Below, piece by piece: positions 1 to 8,671 of a stretch of DNA of 37,311 bases (position 1 is its first letter; each line of letters begins with the position of its first letter). Source of the stretch: Bifidobacterium amazonense (GTDB lineage: Bacteria > Actinomycetota > Actinomycetes > Actinomycetales > Bifidobacteriaceae); contig NZ_JAFEJT020000029.1 in the NCBI RefSeq assembly GCF_018555435.2, forward strand, positions 1 through 37,311, written 5' to 3'. The position numbers and the translations under genes are program-made. The notes beneath the pieces are model-generated. The model searched no databases. It was not told the origin of the DNA and saw only the letters and a program-made list of their open reading frames with translations.

Positions 1-1797
1 CGCGAGCGAGACGGGGATCTGCTCGCCGTCGCGCGCGGTGATCCACACGCGGCGCTCCATGTAGTCGCGCGGATCGAAGTCGCCGAGCACGGTGGATCGT
101 TTGAGCAGCCGGTCCTCGCCGGTCGCCGGGTCGATCTCATGCAGTTCGCCGGGCCGCGTGTAGCTGGAGAACGCGTAGCGCACGCGCGGCGCGTCATACG
201 ACGGATTGCCGGACGTCCCGATCGAGTACAGCCGTCGCGTCTCGCCGGGCAGCAGGTCGTCGGCCGCGCCGTCCCACGTCGTCACCATCGCCGGACCGTC
301 GTGCGACGGATCGCCGGACGACGGCACGTCCGCGCCGTCCTCGCCCGCACCGCGATGCGCATGCGGTCCGGCCGCATCATCGCCGGTCAGCGCGGCCGAC
401 GATTCGGCCTCGTCGACGACCGGATCGACGTCCCAGTCGCCGTCCAGCGCGGGCGGCGTCAGCTCACGGAACGACCACGGGCGACCGGCGAGAAAGTCCG
501 CCGCCGCCTGACGTTTGGTCATCACGGCGACGTGCGGCAGCCCGTCGGTGCGGTACGAGAGCGCGACGAAATGACGGTGGATGGCGATGCCCTCGATCGC
601 CAGTCCGTGCGCGCCCTGCAGGATGGCCGGATTCTTCGGATTGGCATACCCCGCGCCGACGGGTCGCGCGCTTGCACCAGCTTCGACGTCGTCGCCGCGC
701 TCGCAGCCGTACGGCGAGCCGACAGCCACCGTCACGCCTTCGCCGAGTCGGTACGGCGGCTTGTGCGACCGCATGTCGATCACGTCGATCTCGAAGTTCG
801 GATTGGTTGCGTTGTGGTAGACGACCGCGAGCGGCACGTCCTCGCCGTGCTCCCCCGCCCCTTCGAAGCAGGCGAAACTCACGTCGTATTCGATGTCGGG
901 CTCGCGCGGGATGAACACGGAGAACTCGCCTTCGGGATCGTCCGCGGACAGCATCCACACTTCGGTCGAGGTTTTGGACCCGGTGCCGATCACGATGCTG
1001 CGCTCGTCGAAGCTCATGCCCACGCCGGCCCAGAAACGTTCGTCGTCCTCGCGATACACCTCCGCGTCCGCCGAAACCGGCGTGCCGACCTGGTGACGTC
1101 GGATCGCGTACGGTCGCCACGCGTCGTCGAGCAACGTGTAGAACACCCACCTGCCGTCGGGCGTGAAGCACGCGCCGGCGATGCCGTCAAGACGCTCGGG
1201 CAGCTCCTCGCCCGTTTCGAGGTCGCGGATGCGGAAGTCGTAGCGCTCGTCGCCGGCGGTGTCCACGCCGTAGAGCATCCACCGGCCGTCGCGGCTCAGA
1301 TCCATGCCGCCGAGCCGGAAGAAGTCGTGGCCTTCGGCCTCGCGGTTCGCGTCGAAGATGATCTGTTCGCCGGGCATCGAGCCGGGTTCGCTCGCCGGGT
1401 CGATCACCGGCGGATCCCAGTCGTCGTCGGAACGCACGGGGATGCGGCACTGGTAGCCGTACTGCTGTCCTTCTACGGTGCGCACGAAGTACCAGTAGCC
1501 GTCCATGCGCGTGGGCACGGACATGTCGGTCTGCTGGATGCGCGACTTGAGCTCGTCGAACAGCGTGGCGCGCAGCCCGGCGAGCCCCGCCATGCGCGTC
1601 TCGCAGTAGCGGTTCTGCGCGGCCACGTAGTCGCGCACGTCGGCCGATTCCTTGTCGCGCATCCACTCGTACGGGTCGATGAACGTGTCGCCGTGGAACG
1701 TGCGCGCGTGCGGCACGCGCCTGGCCTCCGGCGGCACGGCCGGCGTATCCGGCCCCGTTGGAGCGGTCGGAGCGGTGATCTTCTCTTCGTCAGTCAT
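1..1797 (-). CDS. ptrB: Oligopeptidase B-like serine peptidase (S9 family), 3' end outside window
   Basis: The reading frame starts at ATG 1797 and stays open to base 1, giving 599 codons. Only the N-terminal part is present. It begins with the typical PtrB/OpdB opening (HARTFHGDTFIDPYEWMRD near residue 27) and continues through beta-propeller-like sequence with repeated blocks such as LSRDGRWMLYGVD and FTPDGRWVFYTLLDDAWRP. Family members are cytosolic peptidases that cut short peptides after basic residues; the propeller limits substrate size. The Ser-Asp-His catalytic domain should lie to the left of the window, so activity cannot be judged here. An Ala/Gly/Asp-rich stretch near residues 475-515 looks like a linker or insertion. 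No strong ribosome binding site is seen. Family assignment is firm; OpdB versus another S9A peptidase is likely but not proven. Confidence 0.85.
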   Translation of the reverse strand, partial: MTDEEKITAPTAPTGPDTPAVPPEARRVPHARTFHGDTFIDPYEWMRDKESADVRDYVAAQNRYCETRMAGLAGLRATLFDELKSRIQQTDMSVPTRMDGYWYFVRTVEGQQYGYQCRIPVRSDDDWDPPVIDPASEPGSMPGEQIIFDANREAEGHDFFRLGGMDLSRDGRWMLYGVDTAGDERYDFRIRDLETGEELPERLDGIAGACFTPDGRWVFYTLLDDAWRPYAIRRHQVGTPVSADAEVYREDDERFWAGVGMSFDERSIVIGTGSKTSTEVWMLSADDPEGEFSVFIPREPDIEYDVSFACFEGAGEHGEDVPLAVVYHNATNPNFEIDVIDMRSHKPPYRLGEGVTVAVGSPYGCERGDDVEAGASARPVGAGYANPKNPAILQGAHGLAIEGIAIHRHFVALSYRTDGLPHVAVMTKRQAAADFLAGRPWSFRELTPPALDGDWDVDPVVDEAESSAALTGDDAAGPHAHRGAGEDGADVPSSGDPSHDGPAMVTTWDGAADDLLPGETRRLYSIGTSGNPSYDAPRVRYAFSSYTRPGELHEIDPATGEDRLLKRSTVLGDFDPRDYMERRVWITARDGEQIPVSLA

Positions 1798-1839
1798 GAG
1801 CGCCCATTGTAATGCGCGCCCGTCCCGGCCTTCCGCCGG

Positions 1840-3072
1840 TCAGCAACGCTCGCGCAGGTACGGCAGCATCGTCTTCATCAGGTTCGACCCGGTGGTGCCC
1901 ATGAACACGGGGACGTCGGTCACCGGCACCGGCTGCGTGGCCGTCACTCCGGCCACCGACGACAGCGGCGACGATTCGCGCGGGCTGAGCTGCCGGATCG
2001 CGATGGCGAGCACGCGGCCCGGATAGCGGCGGGTGATCGTCGCATACGTGGTGGGGTCCTTCTGCCCGTCGTCGCCGATGAGGATGAACTTCATGTCCGG
2101 GAAGTCGGCCATGAGCTGTTCGGCGAATTCGAGCTTGTGCTGCGGCCCGGTGGGCACGAAGGTCTTGGGGCGCGGGTCGAGGTCGCGCAGCAGCAGCGGC
2201 CCTTCGGGGAAGCCGTGGTCCTCGATGAAGTGACGGATGGAGCTTTCGACGTTCCACGGCGAGGTGGACAGGTAGAAGAACGGCGCGTCGGGGAACAGGT
2301 CGGCGAGTTTGGTGAACAGCACGCTCATGCCCGGCACGGAGGCCTTCTTCTTCGGGTTGAGCAGCAGCAGGTTGTACGCGGCCTTCCACAATGTGGGCGC
2401 CTGCGTGATCATGATCGTGTCGTCCACGTCGGAGATGATGCCCACGCGCGCGGTCGAGGGCACGGTGAACAGGTTGGCCTGCACGGTTTTGCGCCGGCGC
2501 ACCTTATAGGAGACGCGGTGCACGCCCGGTTCGAGCCGGTGTTCGGCCACCAGATCAAGGTAGCCGCTCGAGTCGGAGATCGCGTATTCGCTGTCGAGAT
2601 CGCGGCTGTGGTCGACGCGGTCGTACGTTTCGGATTTGCCGACCTGCACGGTGGTCAGCGGATTGCCGTCGATGGCGATGCGCACCTGCTGGCGGGGCGC
2701 CGGCACGGTGAGCATGCCGCGGATGCCGCGCGTGAGCGCGCCGGACTGCGCGTGTTCGGGCGCGTAGACGGTGCGGCAGATCAGTCGGGAGTAGTCCTCG
2801 GTGCCGTAGCCGACGTACGGTTCGACGTTCGGATACCAGCCCCATCGCCGAACGACCTGCGTGGAGAAGCGCACCCACAGGCCGAACGTGTTGGTGATGA
2901 TGCGGCGCGTGGCCTGCACGGGCAGCGGCTTGTTCTCGATGCGCTCGTGCTTCGACGCGGCGTCGAAGGTGGTGACGACCCGTCGTGCCGGAATCGGCAC
3001 GGTCGCCATCTCGTCCTCGTCCGTCGCGTCGGCGGCGGGCGTCGTGTTCGGTATGCGCTGTTGCCTGCTCAT
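1840..3072 (-). CDS. App1-type phosphatidate phosphatase domain protein (HAD-like)
   Basis: Counted from ATG 3072 the protein has about 410 residues. The C-terminal half carries the App1 catalytic domain (DUF2183): DVDDT at residues 215-219 fits the HAD DxDxT nucleophile motif, followed by YLSTSPWNV and LIGDDGQKDP, the other HAD motifs. Yeast App1 dephosphorylates phosphatidic acid; the bacterial relatives are little studied, so a lipid phosphatase role is inference. The N-terminal half has no motif I recognise and no signal peptide, so a cytosolic place is likely. The frame extends to a GTG at 3093, but the ATG at 3072 matches the natural start better. It lies downstream of gcvH on the same strand, about 55 nt apart, with a short CCGCT/AGCGG hairpin between. 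Confidence 0.8.
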   Translation of the reverse strand: MSRQQRIPNTTPAADATDEDEMATVPIPARRVVTTFDAASKHERIENKPLPVQATRRIITNTFGLWVRFSTQVVRRWGWYPNVEPYVGYGTEDYSRLICRTVYAPEHAQSGALTRGIRGMLTVPAPRQQVRIAIDGNPLTTVQVGKSETYDRVDHSRDLDSEYAISDSSGYLDLVAEHRLEPGVHRVSYKVRRRKTVQANLFTVPSTARVGIISDVDDTIMITQAPTLWKAAYNLLLLNPKKKASVPGMSVLFTKLADLFPDAPFFYLSTSPWNVESSIRHFIEDHGFPEGPLLLRDLDPRPKTFVPTGPQHKLEFAEQLMADFPDMKFILIGDDGQKDPTTYATITRRYPGRVLAIAIRQLSPRESSPLSSVAGVTATQPVPVTDVPVFMGTTGSNLMKTMLPYLRERC

Positions 3073-3127
3073 ACCCCGAACTATACCGCCCACCGCCGCT
3101 AAAGCGGTTACGGCCGGCCGCTGAGCG

Positions 3128-3538
3128 CTACTTGGTCAGTTTCGCGTACTCGTCCGCGGTGAGCAGGTCCGGCTCGTCGTCGTCGAGTTCGATCTTGAGG
3201 ATCCAGCCCTCGCCGTACGGATCGTTGGTGATCACGCTCGGATCGTCGGCGGCTTCGCGGTTCACGTATCGCACGGTGCCGGAGACCGGGCAGATCAGCG
3301 GCTGGACGGCCTTGGCCGACTCGAGTTCGACGATCTCGTCGCCGGCCTCGACGCGCTCCCCCGGCTCGGGCAGGTCGACGAACACGAGTTCGCCCATCTG
3401 GTTGGCCGCGTATTCGGTGATGCCGACGAGCGCGGGCGAGACGGATTCGTCCACCCACGCATGCTCCTCGGAATACGACAGATGGTCGGGAACCTCGAGG
3501 TTCAGCGGCTGCTCTTCGTTGTTTTCGCTCATGGTCAT
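3128..3538 (-). CDS. gcvH: Glycine cleavage system H-like lipoyl carrier protein
   Basis: This 136-residue protein matches the usual GcvH length. The lipoylation site is visible as ELESAKAVQP, with the modified lysine at K76, set in the typical hammerhead fold (EHAWVD near residue 25, GELVFVDLPEPG at 49-60, DPYGEGWILKI near the end). In the full system GcvH carries the aminomethyl group between the P, T and L proteins in the cytosol. None of those partners is in this window. It lies 39 nt downstream of nudC on the same strand, so the two may share a transcript. Its real job here is open: one-carbon metabolism, or a lipoyl carrier for some other reaction. Confidence 0.93.
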   Translation of the reverse strand: MTMSENNEEQPLNLEVPDHLSYSEEHAWVDESVSPALVGITEYAANQMGELVFVDLPEPGERVEAGDEIVELESAKAVQPLICPVSGTVRYVNREAADDPSVITNDPYGEGWILKIELDDDEPDLLTADEYAKLTK

Positions 3539-3577
3539 CTACCCTACCTTACGAACACCCGGCTCGCGAGCGCGCCC

Positions 3578-4675
3578 CTACAGCTCGCGCCCATACCATT
3601 CCTCGATCATGTACCGCGCGATCGTGGCCTTGCCCGGCGCGACCATGCGGCCGGAGACCAGTTCGGCCGTGTATTCGTCGCGGGTCACCCAGCGGGCGGT
3701 CACGGTCTCCTCGCCGTCGACGTGCACGTCGGTGGTGAGCGCGTGCGCCTTGAACGCCATCATCAGCGAGGCGGGGAACGGCCACGGCTGCGAGCCGAGG
3801 TAGCGCACTTCGCCGAGCTTCAGGCCGACCTCCTCGAGCGCCTCGCGGCGGGCCGCATGCTCGAGGTTTTCGCCGGCCTCCACGAATCCCGCGGACACCG
3901 AGTACAGCCGCGCGTCCTTCCATGCCTTGTTGTGCTGCAGCAGCAGCCGGTCCTCGCCGTCGACGATCGCGGTGATCACGGCCGGCTCGACGCGCGGGAA
4001 CAGCAGGCGTCGACCGTCCGCCTCGTTCGTGCAGCGCTGCGCCCAGCCGCCCATCGCGGTCTCGACCGGCGCGCCGCAGGTCGGGCAGAACCGCTGCCGG
4101 TTGTGCCAGATGCTCAGCGTGATCGCGTTGGTCGCCTGGCCGGCCTCGCGCGCGGAGGCGTGCGGCGCGAACCCGCGCAGGTCGACCCAGTCGAAGCGCC
4201 GGACGGCCTGTTCGAGCAGGCTCGGATGCTCCGCGGCCGCCGACCGTGCGGCCGGCTGTTCGTCGAACGCGTCGTCCGCGCCGTTGCCGGCCGAATCCGG
4301 CACGTTCGGACGCGCCGTATCCGCCGAGGTCTCGATGCGGGTGATGTCGACGGCGACGACGTGCTCGTCGCGTTCACCGCCGTATCCGCCGAGGAACATG
4401 GCGACTGCCTGCGGATGGGCGGCGAGTTCCGCGCCCATGTACGCACCCGGCAGCGTGGCGAGACGCATGTGCACGTTCTCGTAGTCGACGATCGCGCCCT
4501 GACCCTTGGGCACGGCGATGCGCCCCTCGCGGGTGAGCACGACCTTGGTGGTCGGCTCGGCGAGCAGCGTGCCGATCAGGTTCGGCTCGCCGCGCCGTTC
4601 GGTCTGATAGTCGATGTCGCCTTGCGCGAGCGGCAGGAACGGCAGCGCCTGGGTGAGCGCCAGCGGTGAAAACAT
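3578..4675 (-). CDS. nudC: NADH pyrophosphatase, NudC type
   Basis: A 365-residue Nudix hydrolase. The Nudix box spans residues 263-285 (GFVEAGENLEHAAR then REALEEVGL) and the NADH-specific motif SQPWPFP follows at 295-301, which marks the NudC subfamily. These enzymes split NADH (and deNAD cap RNA in E. coli) into NMNH and AMP. The zinc ribbon is incomplete: C197, C200 and C215 are present, but the fourth position reads Glu in CTNE, so metal binding may be altered or lost. An acidic, Ala-rich linker near residues 117-148 separates the N-terminal domain from the rest. Start ATG 4675 has a purine-rich GGAAGGAAG upstream. It precedes gcvH and follows an alpha/beta hydrolase gene by 33 nt on the same strand. 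Confidence 0.93.
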   Translation of the reverse strand: MFSPLALTQALPFLPLAQGDIDYQTERRGEPNLIGTLLAEPTTKVVLTREGRIAVPKGQGAIVDYENVHMRLATLPGAYMGAELAAHPQAVAMFLGGYGGERDEHVVAVDITRIETSADTARPNVPDSAGNGADDAFDEQPAARSAAAEHPSLLEQAVRRFDWVDLRGFAPHASAREAGQATNAITLSIWHNRQRFCPTCGAPVETAMGGWAQRCTNEADGRRLLFPRVEPAVITAIVDGEDRLLLQHNKAWKDARLYSVSAGFVEAGENLEHAARREALEEVGLKLGEVRYLGSQPWPFPASLMMAFKAHALTTDVHVDGEETVTARWVTRDEYTAELVSGRMVAPGKATIARYMIEEWYGREL

Positions 4676-4708
4676 GCTGTTGTACTTCCTTCCGATGATT
4701 TCCGTCGT

Positions 4709-5623
4709 TCAGTCGACGCGTCGCATGAGGTCGACGAGCGCCGCCGCGACGGTGGCGGGATGCTCGGTCGCGCTGAAATGGCCGCAGTCGGCGATTTCGG
4801 TGTAGGTGACGTCCGTGCCGGTCATCGCGTCCGCGACGGCGCGCATGACGGCCGGCGGGCTGAACGGGTCGCGGTCGCCGCCGACGACCGCGGCCGGGGC
4901 CGTGACGAGCGGCAGCTGGTCGTTGAGATCGGGACGTCCGGCGGCCATGCGCTGCCGCCAGGCGACGCCTTCGGGCCGCTGGCCGCGGATCCACCGCGTG
5001 AACAGCTCCCTGCCTTCCGTCGAGCGTTTGAAGCTGGAATCCGCGTCGGTCGCGTCGGCGAAATGCATCACCGGATCGACCGTATGGCCGTTTTCGCACG
5101 CCGCGGCCACGCGCACGCGGTTCGCACGCTGCGCCGGCGCGTCGGCGTCGCCCTTCGTGTCGCACATCGCGAATCCGGCCACGGCGTCCGGATGGCGTCG
5201 CTGGATGTCGAGGATCACGTAGCCGCCCATCGACAGGCCGACCCATACGGCCTTCTCGTATCCGGCTTCGTGCAGCAGCGCGACGTACGCGTCGGCCAGC
5301 AGGTCAAGCGCATGCTCGTACGCGCCGTCCGTAGCCGCGCCACCGGCGGCGAGCGCCACGGACGAGGCCGCGTCGGGACCGACCGGCACGCCGGCGGTCT
5401 CGTCCAGTCCCGGGATCGGACCGTCTCCGGCGCCGGGCATGTCGGGCGCCCATACGGCGAAGCGCGGCAGTCCGGCCGCGTCGGCCTGCCGGATGATCTC
5501 GGCCGCGCAGTCGTCCCACATGCGGTGGTCCACCGGGAATGCGTGGACGAGCACCAGCGGCGCGGACAGGCCGTCGCCGTCACGGTACACGGTGTTGTTC
5601 AGTTGAAATGTCATCAATGTCAT
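4709..5623 (-). CDS. Alpha/beta hydrolase
   Basis: A 304-residue protein with the full alpha/beta hydrolase signature: oxyanion-hole region LVLVHAFPVDHRMW (from residue 23), nucleophile elbow GLSMGG with S131, acid GGDRDPFSPP (D250 or D252) and the catalytic histidine in CGHFSATEHP (H282). There is no signal peptide, so it probably acts in the cytosol on a small ester, amide or halide substrate. The substrate cannot be read from the sequence. GGAGAG five bases before ATG 5623 supports the start. It is followed closely by nudC on the same strand, and preceded by a perfect palindrome at 5731-5755 that may end the upstream transcript. Confidence 0.88.
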   Translation of the reverse strand: MTLMTFQLNNTVYRDGDGLSAPLVLVHAFPVDHRMWDDCAAEIIRQADAAGLPRFAVWAPDMPGAGDGPIPGLDETAGVPVGPDAASSVALAAGGAATDGAYEHALDLLADAYVALLHEAGYEKAVWVGLSMGGYVILDIQRRHPDAVAGFAMCDTKGDADAPAQRANRVRVAAACENGHTVDPVMHFADATDADSSFKRSTEGRELFTRWIRGQRPEGVAWRQRMAAGRPDLNDQLPLVTAPAAVVGGDRDPFSPPAVMRAVADAMTGTDVTYTEIADCGHFSATEHPATVAAALVDLMRRVD

Positions 5624-5730
5624 GCTGCTCTCCGTTTAACGGCCCGCCTCCGGCCCTGCAATCAAGGACTCGCCTTACGGCGAGACTCAACCTGCCTTCG
5701 CTCACCTATCGGCTCGCTCAGGCTAGGGCT

Positions 5731-5755
5731 ACAGACAGTCCACTGGACTGTCTGT
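5731..5755. repeat. 25-bp perfect inverted repeat, possible terminator hairpin
   Basis: Two 12-base arms (ACAGACAGTCCA and its exact complement) flank a single base. The palindrome touches the stop codon of the DUF4916 gene (5756-5758), so on the minus strand it would fold right after translation ends. There is no U-run on either side, so it may be a processing or stability hairpin, a bidirectional stop, or a protein site. A smaller hairpin (CTCGCC/GGCGAG) lies further left in the same 132-nt gap. Confidence 0.6.
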
Positions 5756-6391
5756 TTAACGCCCTAGCCATGCCAGCGCCCGTCGGACGATGTCGCCGTG
5801 ACCGTTGACCATCTGGCCGATGAACGTTTCCATCATGTCGCCGTGCGGGTCGACCCATTCGACGTCGAGCGTCTCGTCCTGCGGCTTGCAGTCGCCGGCG
5901 ATCGGCACCACGTAGCACAGGGCGATCGCATGCTGGCGTGGATCGTAGTATTCGCTGACTCCCGGGGTCGGGAAGAACTCGGCCACGCAGAACGGCTGCA
6001 GGCTCTGCGGCAGCACCGGCAGCGCGATGTCGCCCAAGTCCTTGGCCACGTTGCGGGCGATCGCCTCGCGCAGCGTCTCGTGGAAGAGCACGCGGCCGGT
6101 GATCAGCGTGCGTTCGATCGACCCGTCGTCGGAGACGCGCAGCAGCGACCCGACCTGCGCGACGCGGCCGAGGTCGTCGGTGCGCACCGGCACGATCTCG
6201 ACGTACGCGATCGGCATCTGCCGGCGCGCGCGGTCGATGTCGGCGCGGCCGAGCCATCCGGGCGGGTTCCCGTGGCCGGTGCCGTGGATGAAATCCTCGG
6301 GCGTGATGTTGTCGAATTCCCCGCGGCGGCGGCCCGCGTCGAAGTCGCCCTCGTCGGGCACCTCATCATTCAAGACTGGCATGGCTCCCAT
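5756..6391 (-). CDS. DUF4916 Nudix-like hydrolase family protein
   Basis: About 211 residues from ATG 6391. It has the pattern of the actinobacterial DUF4916 family: a PIAYVEIVPVR strand, then LITGRVLFHETLREAIARNV, a degenerate Nudix-like helix region, then FCVAEFFPTPG and YDPRQHAIALCYVVP. The Glu-rich metal-binding core of a classical Nudix box is largely missing, so catalysis is uncertain. The frame is open to 6493, but that extra N-terminus is Arg/Lys-rich and looks non-coding; GCGGGTGA before 6391 supports the shorter start, and an ATG at 6382 is also possible. It is divergent from the thioredoxin gene. Function unknown. Confidence 0.8.
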   Translation of the reverse strand: MGAMPVLNDEVPDEGDFDAGRRRGEFDNITPEDFIHGTGHGNPPGWLGRADIDRARRQMPIAYVEIVPVRTDDLGRVAQVGSLLRVSDDGSIERTLITGRVLFHETLREAIARNVAKDLGDIALPVLPQSLQPFCVAEFFPTPGVSEYYDPRQHAIALCYVVPIAGDCKPQDETLDVEWVDPHGDMMETFIGQMVNGHGDIVRRALAWLGR

Positions 6392-6559
6392 TATCACCCG
6401 CTTTCGTTGCGCGGCGCGCGCTCGCCTCGCACAGCGAAACGCGACACACTGGTTTTTCGGCTTTGGGTGGAAGTTGTTGAGTGGTGCTGACATGCTGGTG
6501 TCAAGCTATGCCCATAGGGGTAATGGAGCATATCCCCCAGCATTAAGGAGAAAAGAGTC

Positions 6560-6934
6560 ATGGCAACCGTTGCAGTCACCACGAAGGATTTCGAGCAGAC
6601 GATCTCGGACAACGAGCTGGTGCTCGTCGACTTCTGGGCCACGTGGTGCGGCCCGTGCCGCGCGTTCGGCCCGGTGTTCGAGAAGGCGAGCGAGGCGAAT
6701 CCGGACATCGTGTTCGCCAAGGTCGACATCGACGAGAACCAGGAGCTCGCGGCCGCGGCCGGCATCCAGGCCGTGCCGACGCTGATGATCGCCAAGAAGG
6801 GCCAGGTCATCTTCAAGCAGGCCGGCGCCCTTCGCGCCTCCGACCTGGACGACCTGATCGCGCAGGCCCGTGGCCTCGATGTGAACGCGCAGGGCGAGTC
6901 CGAGCCGGCCGCGCAGGAGCCGGCCGCCGAGTAA
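6560..6934 (+). CDS. trxA: Thioredoxin
   Basis: A 124-residue thioredoxin with the active site WCGPC near residue 29 in the block LVDFWATWCGPCR and the cis-proline segment AVPTLMIAKKG. It is a cytosolic disulfide reductase that donates electrons to ribonucleotide reductase, peroxiredoxins and methionine sulfoxide reductases. AAGGAG lies 8 bases before ATG 6560. The C-terminus has an unusual Glu/Ala/Pro tail (about 15 residues) beyond the usual fold. It is transcribed away from the DUF4916 gene. Confidence 0.96.
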   Translation: MATVAVTTKDFEQTISDNELVLVDFWATWCGPCRAFGPVFEKASEANPDIVFAKVDIDENQELAAAAGIQAVPTLMIAKKGQVIFKQAGALRASDLDDLIAQARGLDVNAQGESEPAAQEPAAE

Positions 6935-7053
6935 GCCCGGCATTCCGCCGGTTTCGACCTTCATCCGACGCGCGGACTACACTGGTCAGCAGTGTGCCAG
7001 TCCACCGTCGTACGGCAAGCCGGCAAGCATTATCCGATCGTCCAAGGAGCACT

Positions 7054-8082
7054 ATGGCCAATCACCGCAGACAGACGCCCACGTTGAGGTCGTTGAGCAA
7101 ACGTCAGTGGATCAAGTTCACGGCGATCCTCGCTGCAGTGGGCATGTTTGCCGGGGCCGGCTTCATCTCCCGCAACTTCTACGTCGCCGAGCATCGCGCC
7201 TCGGGCACGTCGCAGGTGTCCTCGTATTCGGCGACCGACTCGGACGCCCTCGAGGTGTCCCGTGGCGTCTCGCGTGAGGCGCTGCGCCACGCCGACAAGA
7301 ACGCCTCCTACGTCACGGTGAAGGTCAACGGCCAGTCGCGCACGGTGCTCGGCTACCACTTCACCGACGTCAAGTCCGTGCTGGACGCGGGCGACATCAC
7401 GCTCGAGCCGGACGACAAGGTGAGCCCGTCGCTGACCAGCGAGGTCAGCGAATCCACGGTGATCACCATCGAGCGCGCCGGCACGCAGGTGGAGACCAGC
7501 CAGGAGCCGATCGCGTTCAACACGGTCAAGAAGGAGACCGACGACCTGCCCAAGGGCACCGAGAAGGTCGAGACGGAGGGCCAGAAGGGCGTGATGGAGA
7601 TCACGAGCCTGGTCACCCGCTCCGGCGACACGGTCGTCTCGTCCAACGTGTTCACCTCGTACGTCAAGAAGGCCCCGGTCGACAAGGTGATCCTGGTGGG
7701 CACCGGCGTCGACACCACGGCCGAGACCGAATCGAACGCCGCGTCCGACACCGCCTCGGTGATCGGCACCACCACGCCTGTGGGCGACATGCAGCAGTGG
7801 GCGCACGACTATCTGCTCGCGAACGGCTATTCGGAATCCGACTTCACGGCCACCGTGTACATCATCAGCCACGAGTCCGGCTGGCGTGTGAACGCCACGA
7901 ACGCCGCGTCCGGCGCATACGGCCTCGCGCAGGCGCTGCCGGGCAGCAAGATGGCCTCCGCCGGCTCCGACTGGGCCACGAACTACCAGACACAGCTCAA
8001 GTGGTTCTGGAGCTACTGCGCCAGCCGCTACGGTTCGATCCAGGGCGCGTACAACTTCTGGGTAGCCAACAACTGGTACTGA
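7054..8082 (+). CDS. Secreted or membrane-anchored G5/DUF348 protein with lysozyme-like C-terminus (Rpf-like)
   Basis: A 342-residue protein. A basic N-terminus and one hydrophobic segment (about residues 22-42) anchor or export it. Next come a DUF348-like region and a G5 domain (near 140-225), which in related proteins bind peptidoglycan sugars. The C-terminal ~95 residues (AHDYLLANGYSESDF, IISHESGWRVNATN, ASGAYGLAQALPGSKM) fit the transglycosylase/lysozyme-like fold; the E in SHESGW is the likely catalytic residue. The domain order resembles actinobacterial resuscitation-promoting factors, so a role in cell-wall turnover is inferred. Start ATG 7054 follows AAGGAG. A strong terminator at 8118-8149 makes it monocistronic. 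Confidence 0.88.
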   Translation: MANHRRQTPTLRSLSKRQWIKFTAILAAVGMFAGAGFISRNFYVAEHRASGTSQVSSYSATDSDALEVSRGVSREALRHADKNASYVTVKVNGQSRTVLGYHFTDVKSVLDAGDITLEPDDKVSPSLTSEVSESTVITIERAGTQVETSQEPIAFNTVKKETDDLPKGTEKVETEGQKGVMEITSLVTRSGDTVVSSNVFTSYVKKAPVDKVILVGTGVDTTAETESNAASDTASVIGTTTPVGDMQQWAHDYLLANGYSESDFTATVYIISHESGWRVNATNAASGAYGLAQALPGSKMASAGSDWATNYQTQLKWFWSYCASRYGSIQGAYNFWVANNWY

Positions 8083-8117
8083 TCCCGCGTCTTTCCAGAT
8101 CCCACGATCGTCGCCGA

Positions 8118-8149
8118 GGGGCCGTCGTCATCCGTCGACGGCCCCTTTT
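8118..8149 (+). terminator. Rho-independent terminator after the G5 protein gene
   Basis: Perfect 10-bp stem GGGGCCGTCG / CGACGGCCCC with an 8-base loop, followed by TTTT. Confidence 0.9.
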
Positions 8150-8248
8150 CGTATCCGTTCACATCCGCTCGCGTCCGCTCGCATCCGCCGCCGAAGTGCT
8201 ACCGTAGGAACTCAATGCCCCCGTACCAGCCTTACCAAGGAGGGCCCC

Positions 8249-8671
8249 ATGACATTCAACCGCTACATCGCCTTCAGGATGGCGCTCGAGATCGTCGGCG
8301 CGATCTCCTGCGCCGTGCTCGTGTTCGTCAAGAACGATCTGGCCGGATTCCTGGTCACCGGCGTGATCGCGCTGCTGTGGATCGTCGGCGAGATCGTGGT
8401 GATCACGATGTTCAACCGCAGCAATCCGCGCACGGACGAACTGTCGGACCGCCACCAGTACGCGGCGGTGCGTTTCTCGTTCATGACGCTGGTCGGCGCG
8501 CTTACGATCATCGGATTCGCCGGCATGATCTCGTCGCTGGCGATGCACGCGCCGTGGAACGTCAGCCCGATGCTGCTGCCGACGCTGGCGATGCTCGCGC
8601 TGTCGCTGTCGGACGCGCGCTACCTGTGGCTGGAGTCCGACGGCCTGCACGGGGGCGACGATGAGGACTAG
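8249..8671 (+). CDS. Small four-helix integral membrane protein, partner of the XRE regulator
   Basis: A 140-residue protein that is mostly hydrophobic, with four likely membrane helices (about residues 10-28, 33-53, 73-95 and 102-122) and an acidic C-terminus. I do not recognise a named family. A near-perfect AAGGAGG precedes ATG 8249. The stop overlaps the start of the next gene by 11 bases, so the two are translationally coupled. Pairs of a small membrane protein and a short XRE repressor are common in Gram-positive bacteria and may form a sensor/regulator unit, but that is inference. Confidence 0.8.
   Translation: MTFNRYIAFRMALEIVGAISCAVLVFVKNDLAGFLVTGVIALLWIVGEIVVITMFNRSNPRTDELSDRHQYAAVRFSFMTLVGALTIIGFAGMISSLAMHAPWNVSPMLLPTLAMLALSLSDARYLWLESDGLHGGDDED

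Noticed and set aside
139..1812. 557-codon plus-strand frame at the left edge
   Set aside because: Low-complexity Arg/Ala/Val sequence opposite the peptidase gene, which matches PtrB over its whole length.
2137..3102. Plus-strand frame of 321 codons opposite the App1 gene
   Set aside because: No domain, compositional shadow; the minus strand has the DVDDT phosphatase motif.
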